Positions 45,946 through 55,428 of a DNA stretch of 64,000 nucleotides are shown piece by piece (within the stretch, counting starts at the first letter, position 1; each line of letters begins with the position of its first letter). Source of the stretch: Marinobacter sp. MDS2 (GTDB lineage Bacteria > Pseudomonadota > Gammaproteobacteria > Pseudomonadales > Oleiphilaceae); NCBI RefSeq assembly GCF_030718085.1, contig NZ_JAVAJF010000001.1, positions 1,116,001 through 1,180,000 of the forward strand, read 5' to 3'. The translations under genes were made by a program, and so were the position numbers. Under the pieces are notes generated by a model. It saw only the letters and a list, made by a program, of their open reading frames with translations, made no database searches and was not told the origin of the DNA.

Positions 45946-46716
45946 ATGGTTCTATCGACCGCTCAGCCCCACGCCTACTATGAAAGCAACCGGTTACTGG
46001 CTGAATACGCCGAATTCCACTTTGGCGACCCGTGGTATGGCGTCGAAAACTTCCCGAAAGCGCTGGCGGACCGTGCACTAAGCGTGATGACAGGCAAGCC
46101 AACGGGTAAAGCTCTGGATCTGGGATGCGCCTGCGGCCGGGCGAGCTTTGAACTGGCAAGACAATTTAGCGAAGTGGAAGGCATCGATTTCTCAGCCAAC
46201 TTTGTCAATCTGGCATCTGAAATGGCGAAACAAGGCTCGGTTCGCTATCCGCTGACTGAGGAAGGCGAGTTGGTAAGCGAGCGTACACGGTCACTGAAAG
46301 ACCTGGGGCTGGATTCCAGCGCGCCGAAAGTAGCCTTCCATCAAGGCGATGCCTGCGCTCTAGAACAGCGGTTTACCGGTTATGATCTGGTACTGGCAGC
46401 CAATCTGATTGACCGGTTGTACAAGCCCAAGCTCTTCTTGGACAGCATCCACCAGCGCATCAACGACGGGGGCATTCTACTCATTGCCTCACCCTACACC
46501 TGGATGGAAGAGCACACACCAAAAGACGAATGGATCGGAGGCTTCAAAAAAGACGGGGAGGATTACACCACTCTGGATGGTTTGAAGGAGATTCTGAGCC
46601 CGAACTTCCGGCTTCTTCAGGTACCGGAGAAAGTGCCCTTCGTGATCCGTGAGACCCAGCACAAATTCCAACACACCTTGTCGGAAGTGACACTTTGGGA
46701 GCGACTACCTCGATGA
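45946..46716 (+). CDS. Putative 4-mercaptohistidine N1-methyltransferase (OvoA C-terminal type), stand-alone
   Basis: A 256-residue SAM-dependent methyltransferase. The N-terminal YYESNRLLAEYAEFHFGDPWYGVENFPKALADRAL and motif I ALDLGCACGRASFELAR match the C-terminal domain of OvoA, which methylates 4-mercaptohistidine in ovothiol synthesis. The sulfoxide-synthase part of OvoA is absent here, so the partner must lie elsewhere or the enzyme has another substrate. The start at 45946 has AAAAGGA upstream; a longer frame overlaps the terminator region. Confidence 0.82.
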   Translation: MVLSTAQPHAYYESNRLLAEYAEFHFGDPWYGVENFPKALADRALSVMTGKPTGKALDLGCACGRASFELARQFSEVEGIDFSANFVNLASEMAKQGSVRYPLTEEGELVSERTRSLKDLGLDSSAPKVAFHQGDACALEQRFTGYDLVLAANLIDRLYKPKLFLDSIHQRINDGGILLIASPYTWMEEHTPKDEWIGGFKKDGEDYTTLDGLKEILSPNFRLLQVPEKVPFVIRETQHKFQHTLSEVTLWERLPR

Positions 46717-46720
46717 GCTG

Positions 46721-46753
46721 CTTTGGCGGGCCAGACCCTCCGGCCCGCCAAAG
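46721..46753. terminator. Hairpin between convergent genes
   Basis: CTTTGGCGGGCC (46721-46732) and GGCCCGCCAAAG (46742-46753) form a perfect 12-bp stem with a nine-base loop. No separate U tract follows on either strand, but the stem itself starts and ends with A/T runs. It probably acts as a shared terminator. Confidence 0.6.
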
Positions 46754-46803
46754 AACGCGAGTTGATGCCTGCATGCATAGCGCTGACAGGCTCAACGCCA
46801 TTA

Positions 46804-47292
46804 TCAAAGCAGAGAGGCGATTGCCTCTTGCTCCTGATTGATCTTTGTACGGGTATCATCAGCCAGGAAGCGCGCAATTTTCTTACCCAAGAAGGGCACA
46901 TCCGACTTCACCGTGATGTTGATGTAGTTGATACAGCGGTCGCCGTTACCCTGAACACGCATAACGCCTTTGATCTTGGCCGGAACACCTTCAACCTTCA
47001 CCCGAAATTCGCAGTGCCATTCGCCGTCGTCCTTCTTGACCCAATGCTCTTCCTGACGGATTTCGTTCCACTCACGGTGAAAACTCGCGAGCACTCCCGG
47101 CACCTCAGTCGATGCGGTCATTTCGCGCTCGACAACCAGCTTTCCAGAGGCATCGTCTTTTTGAACATCGACAACTTTTACGTTGCGAGCACCCAGTTTC
47201 TCATTTTTGGCAAGAATGAGTTCTTCTGAAAAAAAGTGGCTGATCACGTGATCCAAGCCAGCATCGTATGAATGCTCAAGAGTAAGTTCCAT
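46804..47292 (-). CDS. DUF2505-family protein
   Basis: A 162-residue protein with no signal peptide. The sequence (MELTLEHSYDAGLDHVISHFF, VEREMTASTEVPGVLASF, INYINITVKSDVPFLGKKIARFLADDT) matches DUF2505, a START/SRPBCC-like fold with a ligand cavity. Members are proposed to bind lipids or other hydrophobic molecules; the function is unknown. It is convergent with the OvoA-type methyltransferase gene. Confidence 0.85.
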   Translation of the reverse strand: MELTLEHSYDAGLDHVISHFFSEELILAKNEKLGARNVKVVDVQKDDASGKLVVEREMTASTEVPGVLASFHREWNEIRQEEHWVKKDDGEWHCEFRVKVEGVPAKIKGVMRVQGNGDRCINYINITVKSDVPFLGKKIARFLADDTRTKINQEQEAIASLL

Positions 47293-47463
47293 AAATCCTC
47301 CATCGTATGATGACGCTATTGTTGCGACACACAGGATCTACAGCATTGGCCCTGACGGCGGCGTGCTATGGCATGGAGGCCAGAGCGAACGGATCACACT
47401 TTAATTCTTCCGAGCTGGCTTTTCGGCGCGTGTCGTTCACTGTGCCCCGGTAGTCAGCAGCCG

Positions 47464-47495
47464 CTGTTAACTGTATTATCCGGACTGGTTAACAG
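47464..47495. promoter_or_regulatory. BirA-type biotin operator before bioA
   Basis: CTGTTAACT and GGTTAACAG are separated by 14 bases. This fits the inverted BirA box (TTGTWAACC-N14/15-GGTTWACAA type) with matching arms. A TATTAT at 47475-47480 within the spacer could be the -10 element, so a biotinyl-AMP-loaded BirA dimer would block transcription of bioA. Confidence 0.75.
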
Positions 47496-47541
47496 CGAAC
47501 AATTTTATCTTCAAACAACCGCCCAACTGGAGCCCCGCCCT

Positions 47542-48891
47542 ATGCGTAATGCTGATCTGGTCGCCCGCGGCCTCAAATCTGTGTGGCATCCCTGCACCCA
47601 AATGAAAGACCACGAGACCCTGCCGCTTGTCCCCATCAAACGTGGCGAAGGTGTTTGGCTGGAAGATTTCGAAAACAACCGGTTTATCGACGCGGTCAGC
47701 TCTTGGTGGGTCAACCTTTTCGGCCATTCGAACCCCAGAATCAACGCGGCGATTCAACAGCAGGTTAGTGAACTGGAACACGTCATTCTTGCCGGTTTCA
47801 CCCACGAACCCGTGGTGAATCTTTCAGAACGGCTGATTGAGGTGACACCGGACGGCCTCAACAAGTGTTTTTACGCCGACAACGGGTCATCGGCCATCGA
47901 GGCTGCGCTCAAGATGAGCTTTCATTACTGGAAGAATCTGGGCAAACCGGGCAAAAAGAACTTTGTGAACCTGAGCAACAGCTACCACGGAGAAACCTTG
48001 GGGGCTTTGGCGCTCGGTGATGTTGGTCTGTACAAAGACACCTACCAGCCACTGCTGATGGAGGTGATCACCGCGCCATCACCGGATGCCTACAACGCTG
48101 AGCCCGGCGAAACCGACGAAGAGTACGCTTTGCGTCAGTTCGAGGCGATGGAAAAGCTGCTTGCCGAAAAACACGACGAAATCTGCGCCGTCGTGGTTGA
48201 GCCACTGATTCAGTGTGCCGGTGGCATGCGCATGCATCATCCGATTTACCACACCAAGTTGCGTGAAGCCTGCGATCGCTACGGCGTGCATTTGATTGCG
48301 GATGAAATTGCCGTCGGATTTGGCCGCACCGGCACCCTGTTTGCGTGCGAGCAATCCGGTATCACGCCTGACTTCATGTGCCTGTCTAAAGGGCTGACGG
48401 CGGGCTACCTGCCGCTCTCTGTCGTGCTGACCACCGATACTGTCTACAACGCATTTTACGACGACTACGAAACCCTGAAGGCGTTCCTGCACAGCCACAG
48501 CTACACCGGCAACCCCATCGGCTGCGCCGTTGCTTTGGCCACGCTGGACATCTTCCGGGACGACAACATCATCGAAAAGAACCGTCAGCTGTCGCGCTGC
48601 ATGGCCGATTCCGTGGCCCATTTGGCCGACCATCCCCACGTCGGCGACATCCGCCAACACGGCATGACCCTGGCCATCGAGATGGTCAAAGACAAAGCAT
48701 CCAAAACACCGTTTCCATGGCAAGAACGCCGTGGCCTGAAAGTGTACCAACACTCTTTGACACGCAAGGCCCTGCTACGACCATTAGGGAACGTGGTATA
48801 TTTCATGCCCCCTTATGTCATCACTGAAGACCAGATTCGTCATCTGGCTCAGGTGGCAACTGAAGGCATCGACATTGCTGTAAAAAGCTAA
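47542..48891 (+). CDS. bioA: Adenosylmethionine-8-amino-7-oxononanoate aminotransferase
   Basis: PLP enzyme of biotin synthesis, using SAM as amino donor to make diaminopelargonic acid; 449 residues. Motifs are LKSVWHPCTQMKDHE, VNLFGHSNPRINAAI, FYADNGSSAIEAALKMSFHYW and LIADEIAVGFGRTG, with the PLP lysine Lys283 in CLSKGLTAGYLPLS. ATG at 47542 is chosen because MRNADLVARGLKSVWHPC is the family start; the open frame continues upstream through the operator. Other bio genes are not in the window. Confidence 0.95.
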   Translation: MRNADLVARGLKSVWHPCTQMKDHETLPLVPIKRGEGVWLEDFENNRFIDAVSSWWVNLFGHSNPRINAAIQQQVSELEHVILAGFTHEPVVNLSERLIEVTPDGLNKCFYADNGSSAIEAALKMSFHYWKNLGKPGKKNFVNLSNSYHGETLGALALGDVGLYKDTYQPLLMEVITAPSPDAYNAEPGETDEEYALRQFEAMEKLLAEKHDEICAVVVEPLIQCAGGMRMHHPIYHTKLREACDRYGVHLIADEIAVGFGRTGTLFACEQSGITPDFMCLSKGLTAGYLPLSVVLTTDTVYNAFYDDYETLKAFLHSHSYTGNPIGCAVALATLDIFRDDNIIEKNRQLSRCMADSVAHLADHPHVGDIRQHGMTLAIEMVKDKASKTPFPWQERRGLKVYQHSLTRKALLRPLGNVVYFMPPYVITEDQIRHLAQVATEGIDIAVKS

Positions 48892-48906
48892 GGAGCTCCA
48901 CGCCCC

Positions 48907-49641
48907 ATGCGCATACCCAGAATTTTCACCGACAGCCCCCTGAATGTGGGCAGCCAGTGTGAACTCGACGAAAACGCCGCGAACCATGTCGGCCGTGTAC
49001 TGCGCATGCAACCGGGGCAGGAGCTTCGGCTTTTCAACAACGATGGTTGCGATTACCGCGCAACCATCGCTCAGGCCAGCAAGAAAAACGTTACCGTTGA
49101 AGTCGTGGGCCAAGAAGACAATGCAACGGAATCGACACTAAACATCACCCTTGGGCAGACATTGTCGAAAGGTGATCGTATGGATTACGCCGTTCAGAAA
49201 GCGGTGGAAATGGGGGTAACGACCATTGTTCCTCTCAGCACCCAACGCAGCGATGTAAAACTGAAAGGCGACCGTGAGGAAAAACGTCTGCGCCACTGGC
49301 AGCAAGTGGCAATCAGCGCGGCGGAGCAATGCGGCCGCGCCAAGGTGCCGGACATCCTCCCGGTTATGTCGGTACAAGAATGGCTGGAATACAGCCAATC
49401 CTGCGACCTGCGACTGGTGCTCCACCACCGCACAGAGCAATCTTTGAACACGCTCGACAAGCCCACCAACGTTGCCCTGATGATCGGCCCTGAAGGCGGA
49501 TTAACGGCTGACGAGATCGCTCAAGCTGAACAAAGCGGCTTTCTGCCAGTGGCTCTCGGCCCCCGGGTTCTGCGCACAGAAACCGCTCCGGTTGCCGCCA
49601 TGGCGCTGTGTCAGTGGTTATGGGGAGACATCGGCGGTTAA
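48907..49641 (+). CDS. rsmE: 16S rRNA (uracil1498-N3)-methyltransferase
   Basis: SPOUT-fold methyltransferase modifying U1498 of 16S rRNA, 244 residues. The N-terminal PUA-like part (MRIPRIFTDSPL, NHVGRVLRMQPGQELRLFN) is followed by the knot domain. There, YAVQKAVEMGVTTIVPLSTQRS, AEQCGRAKVPDI, LMIGPEGGLTADEIAQAE and ALGPRVLRTETAPVAAM form the SAM site. It lies 15 bases after bioA and is probably co-transcribed. Confidence 0.96.
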   Translation: MRIPRIFTDSPLNVGSQCELDENAANHVGRVLRMQPGQELRLFNNDGCDYRATIAQASKKNVTVEVVGQEDNATESTLNITLGQTLSKGDRMDYAVQKAVEMGVTTIVPLSTQRSDVKLKGDREEKRLRHWQQVAISAAEQCGRAKVPDILPVMSVQEWLEYSQSCDLRLVLHHRTEQSLNTLDKPTNVALMIGPEGGLTADEIAQAEQSGFLPVALGPRVLRTETAPVAAMALCQWLWGDIGG

Positions 49642-49778
49642 CCGACTCATGACCGTGACACGCAATTTTAGCGGCAGCTCAGTCATTGACAGAACCTGCC
49701 GTGCTCCACATCATTCATAGCTTATCGAAAGCCAGCCGAAACCCTTCTGGCAATAACAACTGACGATGCGAGCTCAGG

Positions 49779-51008
49779 ATGACAGATTTATTTTCGACCC
49801 CGGAATTCTGGCAGTACCTCAGCATTCCTGTAATCGCCGCTATGATCGGATGGGGTACCAATTGGTTGGCCATCAAGATGACGTTCTATCCTTTGGAATT
49901 CATCGGCAAGCCGCCCCTGCTCGGCTGGCAGGGCATCATTCCCTCGAAAGCCAGAAAAATGGCTGCCATCAGCGTTGATGCCACTATCTCCAAAATCGGC
50001 ACCGTTGAGGAGATTTTCGAGCAAATAGACCCGAACGTTCTCGCTGCCCACATCATCTACACCGTCGAACCGCGAGTTGAAGAATACGTCGACGAACTCA
50101 TGCTCAGAGAACATCCCACCTTCTGGGAAAACTTGCCATCGTCGGCACGCAAACTGGTTTACGACCGAGTTAGAAAAGCCGCCCCGAAGCTAGTGGACAA
50201 CCTGGTTCAGGACATCGCCAACAACATCGAAGACCTGCTCGACATCAAAGGCATGGTGATTGACCGTCTGGCCAAAGACAAACGGCTACTAAACCGCATC
50301 TTTCTGGAATGTGGCGACGTGGAGTTTCGATTCATCATCAACTCCGGCATGTACTTTGGATTTCTCTTCGGCCTTATCCAGATGGCTGTTTGGTATCTCT
50401 ATCCAGCTATCTGGGTACTTCCGGTCTTTGGTCTCCTGGTCGGCTGGGCCACCAACTGGATCGCCCTGAACGTTATCTTCCGCCCCTTAAAACAACACAA
50501 AATCGGACCATTCAAGATCCAGGGCCTCTTTCTCAAACGCCAGCCTGAAGTGGCCCATTCCTTCTGTCACATCGTCACTCACGAGATCCTCACCGTTGGC
50601 AACATTATTCAAGGAATCCTTGAAGGCCCCAAAGGTGACCGAGCCCGCAACATGGTAAAAAAACACATTAAACCGCTGGTCGACGAAACCGCCGGCATGG
50701 GAAAAGCATTTACTCAAGTGGCGTTTGGCCCCACTGGATTTGCTGCCATGAAAAATCATGTCGGTGAGAAAGCCATCACTATTTCACAAAGCTCCTTCGA
50801 CAACCCGGCGTTTGAAAAAGACCGGGCTCGCGCGGTTGAATCCATCATGGTGGAAAGGATGATCGCGCTCTCCTCCGAAGAGTTCCAGGATCTGCTACGC
50901 CCCTGTTTTCAGGAAGACGAAATCAAATTGATCCTGGTTGGCGCGTTCCTCGGAATGGCAGCCGGTATCGGCCAGCTGATCTTTATTTTCGGCGACGCCC
51001 TGCTGTAA
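49779..51008 (+). CDS. DUF445-family membrane protein
   Basis: A 409-residue protein. The N-terminal hydrophobic segment (SIPVIAAMIGWGTNWLAIKMTFYPLEF) is repeated in form in the middle (about 195-240; PVFGLLVGWATNWIALNVIFRPLK). The GWGTNWLA/GWATNWIA repeats are the DUF445 hallmark. Another hydrophobic stretch is at the C-terminus. The function is unknown. The gene stands alone between rsmE and an HDOD gene on the same strand. Confidence 0.85.
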   Translation: MTDLFSTPEFWQYLSIPVIAAMIGWGTNWLAIKMTFYPLEFIGKPPLLGWQGIIPSKARKMAAISVDATISKIGTVEEIFEQIDPNVLAAHIIYTVEPRVEEYVDELMLREHPTFWENLPSSARKLVYDRVRKAAPKLVDNLVQDIANNIEDLLDIKGMVIDRLAKDKRLLNRIFLECGDVEFRFIINSGMYFGFLFGLIQMAVWYLYPAIWVLPVFGLLVGWATNWIALNVIFRPLKQHKIGPFKIQGLFLKRQPEVAHSFCHIVTHEILTVGNIIQGILEGPKGDRARNMVKKHIKPLVDETAGMGKAFTQVAFGPTGFAAMKNHVGEKAITISQSSFDNPAFEKDRARAVESIMVERMIALSSEEFQDLLRPCFQEDEIKLILVGAFLGMAAGIGQLIFIFGDALL

Positions 51009-51093
51009 AACTAAGGAATACTGTGCAGAGAAGCTGCACATATCTATACTCACAGGACAAATCACTCAAGACATACCCGTTCGGAGGCAATGG

Positions 51094-52131
51094 ATGCCGG
51101 GATTTATCTCTTGGGTTTCAGGCTTGTTTGCGAAAAAACCGCCCGTGCAAACTGTGCAAGAAACCCGCTTGTTCAACCATCCGGCCAATGAGCCGTCCGC
51201 CAGCGAAGACTCCGCAGCCAAACCTCCCCCTCGCCTGGAAGAGCATCTGTTTTGCTGGCTACTGGACGTTCAACCTGCCCAACTCAAAAAGACCGCATCC
51301 AGTGCTGACAAGGTGCTGGCCGAGCTAGAACGCCGCTTGCAAACCAACGCCATGGAAGAATTGCCTCGCAAACCCGGCACCTTGCCCATGCTGATGAGAG
51401 CACTGTCTGCCGAAACCACAGACCGAAAGCACCTGACCGACATCATTCTGAGCGATCCGTCACTGACCGACCAACTGCTCCAGGTAGCCAACAGCCCGCA
51501 ATTCAAACCGGGCGACTACCTCATAGAGTCGGTTGACCAGGCGGTTTTTGTTCTCGGTTTGAACGGCATCAGAAATGTCATTGCAGCAGCGGTGATGCGC
51601 CCGATGATGGCAGCCAGAAACAGCTCGGAAGCACTGTTCGCGCAGCGGGCATGGCGCTGGGGTCTGACCTGCGCTCGCTCCGCCGAAATGATCGCCAGAA
51701 TTCACAACGACGACACTAGCGCGCACTTCATGGTGGGTTTGCTGCCATCTCTGGCTTACATCACCATTCGCCGTGAAATCGCCGCCATCTGCCGAGCTCA
51801 CAATATTGACAGCGAGCCCGAACCTGCGTTGCTCAGGCAAGCCTTAGCACAACATCAATGGGCCACGTGCCAGTTACTGGCCAACGTTTGGGCACTGCCG
51901 CCGAAATACCACGCGTGGCTGCTATCGGCCGAAAGGCCAGCCCCCAGCCAGGAAAACTGGCCACTACTGGACGGGCTGTTGGTAGGAACGCGAGAAGTGC
52001 TGCGTCATGCCCGGCAACGCAACCTGGCAGAGGAAGAGCTCCTGAGGCTTGTTCACATTTCGCCGCAACAGCTCGATCAGGTGCGGGCGGCGGTTCTGAC
52101 GATGCTCAAAGAAGGCGGCAGCGAGCACTAA
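51094..52131 (+). CDS. HDOD-domain protein
   Basis: A 345-residue cytosolic protein. The N-terminal ~85 residues are variable and Pro/Ala-rich. The HDOD domain (about 90-290) includes PGTLPMLMRALSAETTDRKHLTDIILSDPSLTDQLLQVANSPQF and SVDQAVFVLGLNGIRNVIAAAVMRPM. HDOD is a degenerate HD domain without metal ligands, found in signalling proteins and linked to c-di-GMP and motility control. There is no second signalling domain. Confidence 0.88.
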   Translation: MPGFISWVSGLFAKKPPVQTVQETRLFNHPANEPSASEDSAAKPPPRLEEHLFCWLLDVQPAQLKKTASSADKVLAELERRLQTNAMEELPRKPGTLPMLMRALSAETTDRKHLTDIILSDPSLTDQLLQVANSPQFKPGDYLIESVDQAVFVLGLNGIRNVIAAAVMRPMMAARNSSEALFAQRAWRWGLTCARSAEMIARIHNDDTSAHFMVGLLPSLAYITIRREIAAICRAHNIDSEPEPALLRQALAQHQWATCQLLANVWALPPKYHAWLLSAERPAPSQENWPLLDGLLVGTREVLRHARQRNLAEEELLRLVHISPQQLDQVRAAVLTMLKEGGSEH

Positions 52132-52152
52132 CTGGCGCCAATCGGCGGCAAT

Positions 52153-53475
52153 TCATTCGGTTTCACTGTCGGCGGGCTTGCCAAGCAGGTCCGCAAAACT
52201 GACATCGTCCCGCCCGTACGATACATCAATCAATTGAGTGGGCAGCGCGTTCGCGGGCAAGCGGTCAACCACTCGGTCTTCATCGCGGCGCACCACCTTC
52301 AGGACCATCTCGACAGTAATCAAATCAAGCGCGCGCCCGGGCACCAGCTGGTCGCCGTTACGCCCAGCCAAACTGAGCACACCCGCCCGAATCAACTTAT
52401 CACTCACGCGCCGCGTCACCTCACCCGGCACTCGTAACTCGTGCTCCAAAGATTCCTGTTGTGGCGCGGGTTCACCCTGACTAAACGGCTTGGCCACCAT
52501 CCACATCAAGGCCAAAGCCACACGTTCCTGCAGTTCTGGCGCCATTTGCACGTTGCGTTTTTTTGCCACAGAGCCAGGATTCTGCATGTAGAACGCCAGG
52601 CTGGCCCCCAGTAAAAGAATCATCCAGTTCAGGTAGATCCAGATCAACAAAATGATCCCGACCGCAAAGCCTGAATAGATCGCCGCGTACTTGGCTGAAC
52701 CCGCGACAAACGAGGCGAAGAGCATGCCGCCTGCTTGCCATGAAATACCCGCCAACAAGCCGGCAATAAAGGCATAACGAAACTTCACCCGGGTATTGGG
52801 AATGAAGATATAGACGAAGGTGAAGGCGGCCACAACCAGGAAGAACGGGGTAAACCGGCTGGCCATCACGATGAGCGAGCCGAACGGTTCGATGGCCAAC
52901 AGCGTTTGCGCCAGGTCTGACGACAACACCGTGGCGGTCGCCCCCACCGCGGAAACCATCAATAGCGGCCCCACCATGATCACACTCAGGTAGTTGCTGA
53001 ATCGTTGCGCCATGGAGCGCATATCCGGCACGCGCCAAATCATGTTGAACGATCGTTCGATCTTCTGGACCAACGAGATCACGGTATACACCAGCATTGC
53101 CAAACCCACAGACCCCAGCACGCCGACTTTGATGTTGTCGACAAATCCCAGGATTTGCTCCGCGATCTCAATCCCTTGCGGGCCCATCGGCTGGAAGAAC
53201 TGGTAAAGAAACGGCTCCATGCGCTGATGCACACCCAACGCTTTCAGTACTGAGAAGCTCAACGCCAGTAAAGGCACAATGCTCAGAAGCGTGGTGTACA
53301 CCAAACTCATGGAATGCAACGTGAGCTGACCGCTGATGACATCCCGGACCAACGCATACAAAGACCGGCCCGACTTATACAACCATGTCCAAGGCCACGA
53401 CTGAGGTGGGTTGGGGTTAGAAAGGATCCAGTCTTCTGCGGCCTGAAGCCGCTCCTTAAATTGTGTAGACGCCAC
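52153..53475 (-). CDS. YihY/BrkB-family inner-membrane protein
   Basis: A 440-residue protein. The N-terminal ~290 residues contain about six membrane segments with the family motifs LHSMSLVYTTLLSIVPLLALSFSVLKALG and WRVPDMRSMAQRFSNYLSVIMVGPLL, and the polar core YAFIAGLLAGISWQ. A soluble C-terminal ~140 residues resembles a winged helix (VPGEVTRRVSDKLIRAGVLSL). The older label 'ribonuclease BN' for this family is incorrect; its function is unsettled, possibly transport. Confidence 0.9.
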   Translation of the reverse strand: MASTQFKERLQAAEDWILSNPNPPQSWPWTWLYKSGRSLYALVRDVISGQLTLHSMSLVYTTLLSIVPLLALSFSVLKALGVHQRMEPFLYQFFQPMGPQGIEIAEQILGFVDNIKVGVLGSVGLAMLVYTVISLVQKIERSFNMIWRVPDMRSMAQRFSNYLSVIMVGPLLMVSAVGATATVLSSDLAQTLLAIEPFGSLIVMASRFTPFFLVVAAFTFVYIFIPNTRVKFRYAFIAGLLAGISWQAGGMLFASFVAGSAKYAAIYSGFAVGIILLIWIYLNWMILLLGASLAFYMQNPGSVAKKRNVQMAPELQERVALALMWMVAKPFSQGEPAPQQESLEHELRVPGEVTRRVSDKLIRAGVLSLAGRNGDQLVPGRALDLITVEMVLKVVRRDEDRVVDRLPANALPTQLIDVSYGRDDVSFADLLGKPADSETE

Positions 53476-53585
53476 GTAGATTCCTACTTTGTTGGTCTTT
53501 TCTACAGCTTATCAGGCAGATGGCAGTAAACAACCTGCCATTGCTCATTTCCGAAACCGGCAAAGCGTTGTTGTTTACGCCTTGA

Positions 53586-54521
53586 TCACTCCACAGACTG
53601 CAGGTTCGCAGCCGTTATTCCGACAATCCGCTGTCGGGCCTCTCGGCTGGCCCAGGCGGAGTGAGGTGTCACGATCAGGTTCGGAATATTCTCCGCCAGC
53701 AGCGGGTTGCCGTTGCGCGGAGGCTCTTCGGTTAATACATCAAACCCTGCCCCGGCTATATGCCCGGCTCGCAGAGCTTTTACCAAAGCGCTTTCATCAA
53801 CCAAACCGCCCCGACTGGTGTTGATCAGCAGCGCAGTGGGCTTCATCAGCCCTAACTCCCTCTCGCCAATCAAATTGCGAGTTTCTTCGGTTAGCAAACA
53901 ATGTAGCGATAACACGTCGGCCTGAGCCAACAGCTCGTCCAACGGAATGCGCGGATAGCCATCCACACTGCCCGCTTCTTGTCCGGGGCGACACCCCAAC
54001 ACAATATTCATTCCGAACGCCTTCGCCCGCTCGGCGACACCCTGCCCCAAATCGCCGTAGCCCAGAATGCCCAGCGTTTTACCTTCAAGTTCCATGATCG
54101 GATGATCCATCAGGCAGAACATGTCGCTGCGCGCCCAAGTACCGTTTCGGGCATCCCGGTTGTAATCCAGCAAGCGCGTTGCCAGCGCCAGAATCAACGC
54201 CATGGTGTGCTGGGCGACTGTGGAGCGGCCGTAGTTGGTCACGTTGAGAACGGCAATGCCGTGCTCCTTTGCAGCCTGCAAATCAATATTGTTCAACCCC
54301 GTCGCCACCACTGCGATAGTTTGCAGCTCCGGGCAAGCTTTAAAGTGCTCCCGCCCCAGCACCACTTTATTCACCAGCACCGTGTCGAACCCGCGGATGC
54401 GCTCCAAAACCTGGTCCGGCGCAGTGCGTTGGTGGCAGGTTAATCCGCCCGTCACCTGCTCGATGGGGGACAAATCCACATCATCCCCGAGGGTTTTGGC
54501 ATCCAGAAAAACGGCTTTCAT
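53586..54521 (-). CDS. D-2-hydroxyacid dehydrogenase (hydroxypyruvate/glycerate dehydrogenase type)
   Basis: A 311-residue NAD(P)-dependent dehydrogenase. The Rossmann motif is LGILGYGDLGQGVAERAKAFGM. Catalytic Arg (INTSRGGLVDESALV), Glu (FDVLTEEPP) and His (VTPHSAWASREARQR) are all present. The His-Ser-Ala-Trp form is common in the hydroxypyruvate/glycerate subgroup. The ATG at 54521 (MKAVFLDAKTLG) is preferred. The exact substrate is not certain. Confidence 0.88.
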   Translation of the reverse strand: MKAVFLDAKTLGDDVDLSPIEQVTGGLTCHQRTAPDQVLERIRGFDTVLVNKVVLGREHFKACPELQTIAVVATGLNNIDLQAAKEHGIAVLNVTNYGRSTVAQHTMALILALATRLLDYNRDARNGTWARSDMFCLMDHPIMELEGKTLGILGYGDLGQGVAERAKAFGMNIVLGCRPGQEAGSVDGYPRIPLDELLAQADVLSLHCLLTEETRNLIGERELGLMKPTALLINTSRGGLVDESALVKALRAGHIAGAGFDVLTEEPPRNGNPLLAENIPNLIVTPHSAWASREARQRIVGITAANLQSVE

Positions 54522-54594
54522 ACTTTTCTCCTGTCTCAAGCAGTGAACAGATTAAGCTAGACTGAAACAAATTGATCAATCGCGGAGGCGCACC

Positions 54595-55254
54595 ATGGAG
54601 CACGAATTCTGGCACGAACGCTGGGCCAAAGAGCAAATCGGCTTTCACGAAGGCACCGTTAACCAGTACCTGCACGATCACTGGCAGCAGCTGGCCGGCT
54701 CAGGGACCGACGCGGTGTTTGTGCCGCTGTGCGGCAAAGCCCACGATATGTGGTGGCTGCACGACCGGGGCCACCCTATCATTGGCGTCGAACTCAGTGA
54801 CGTGGCCTGCAAGGACTTCTTCGAGGAAGCCGGCGAGAAAGCCATGGTCAGCCCGGGCGAACCCTTCACCACATTCACCCACGGCAGCCTGCAACTCTGG
54901 TGCGGCGACTTTTTCCAACTGGTGCCACAAGACCTCAAACACATCCGCCTGGTCTACGACCGAGCTGCTCTCATCGCACTGCCGCCGGAAATGCGCCGAG
55001 ACTATGTCAATCACCTGACGGCCGTCACACCGGACAACATCACCATGCTGCTGATTACCCTCGACTACGACAGCCAGGAGATGAAAGGGCCGCCTTTTAA
55101 TGTCAGCGATGACGAAGTTCACGAGCTCTTTTCCGAAGACTACAACATTACTCAAATACACAAGCAAGACATGGCACACGACAGTCCGTTCGCCAAGCGA
55201 AAAGGACTGAGCAAAGGGGCCACAGAAAGCGTGTTCAAACTCACCAAAATATAA
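54595..55254 (+). CDS. tpm: Thiopurine S-methyltransferase
   Basis: A 219-residue SAM-dependent methyltransferase. Family motifs are FWHERWAKEQIGFHEGTVNQYL, VFVPLCGKAHDMWWLHDRGHPIIGVELSD and YDRAALIALPPEMRRDY, with the C-terminal ATESVFKLTK. Bacterial Tpm methylates thiopurines and gives resistance to tellurite and selenium oxyanions. GGAGG lies just before the start. It is divergent from the dehydrogenase gene. Confidence 0.95.
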   Translation: MEHEFWHERWAKEQIGFHEGTVNQYLHDHWQQLAGSGTDAVFVPLCGKAHDMWWLHDRGHPIIGVELSDVACKDFFEEAGEKAMVSPGEPFTTFTHGSLQLWCGDFFQLVPQDLKHIRLVYDRAALIALPPEMRRDYVNHLTAVTPDNITMLLITLDYDSQEMKGPPFNVSDDEVHELFSEDYNITQIHKQDMAHDSPFAKRKGLSKGATESVFKLTKI

Positions 55255-55428
55255 TTTAATGAACCCATTCAGCACTCGGCCTGTCCAACCTCACGAGTCT
55301 GAACTAAGCTCAAATTAAACACACCATTCAACCATTCACACGGCCCCGGAACACAAGACCCGGGGCACTGCGGAGACACTGCGTGAGTTAGAACTGTCTA
55401 TAACAAGCGAATGTAAGCGAGGGTATCT

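Noticed and set aside
55255..55428. Sigma-54 promoter before prkA, as in E. coli yeaGH
   Set aside because: No GG-N10-GC element with good -24/-12 bases was found; a CTATAAC at about 55397 could be a sigma-70 or sigma-S -10 instead.
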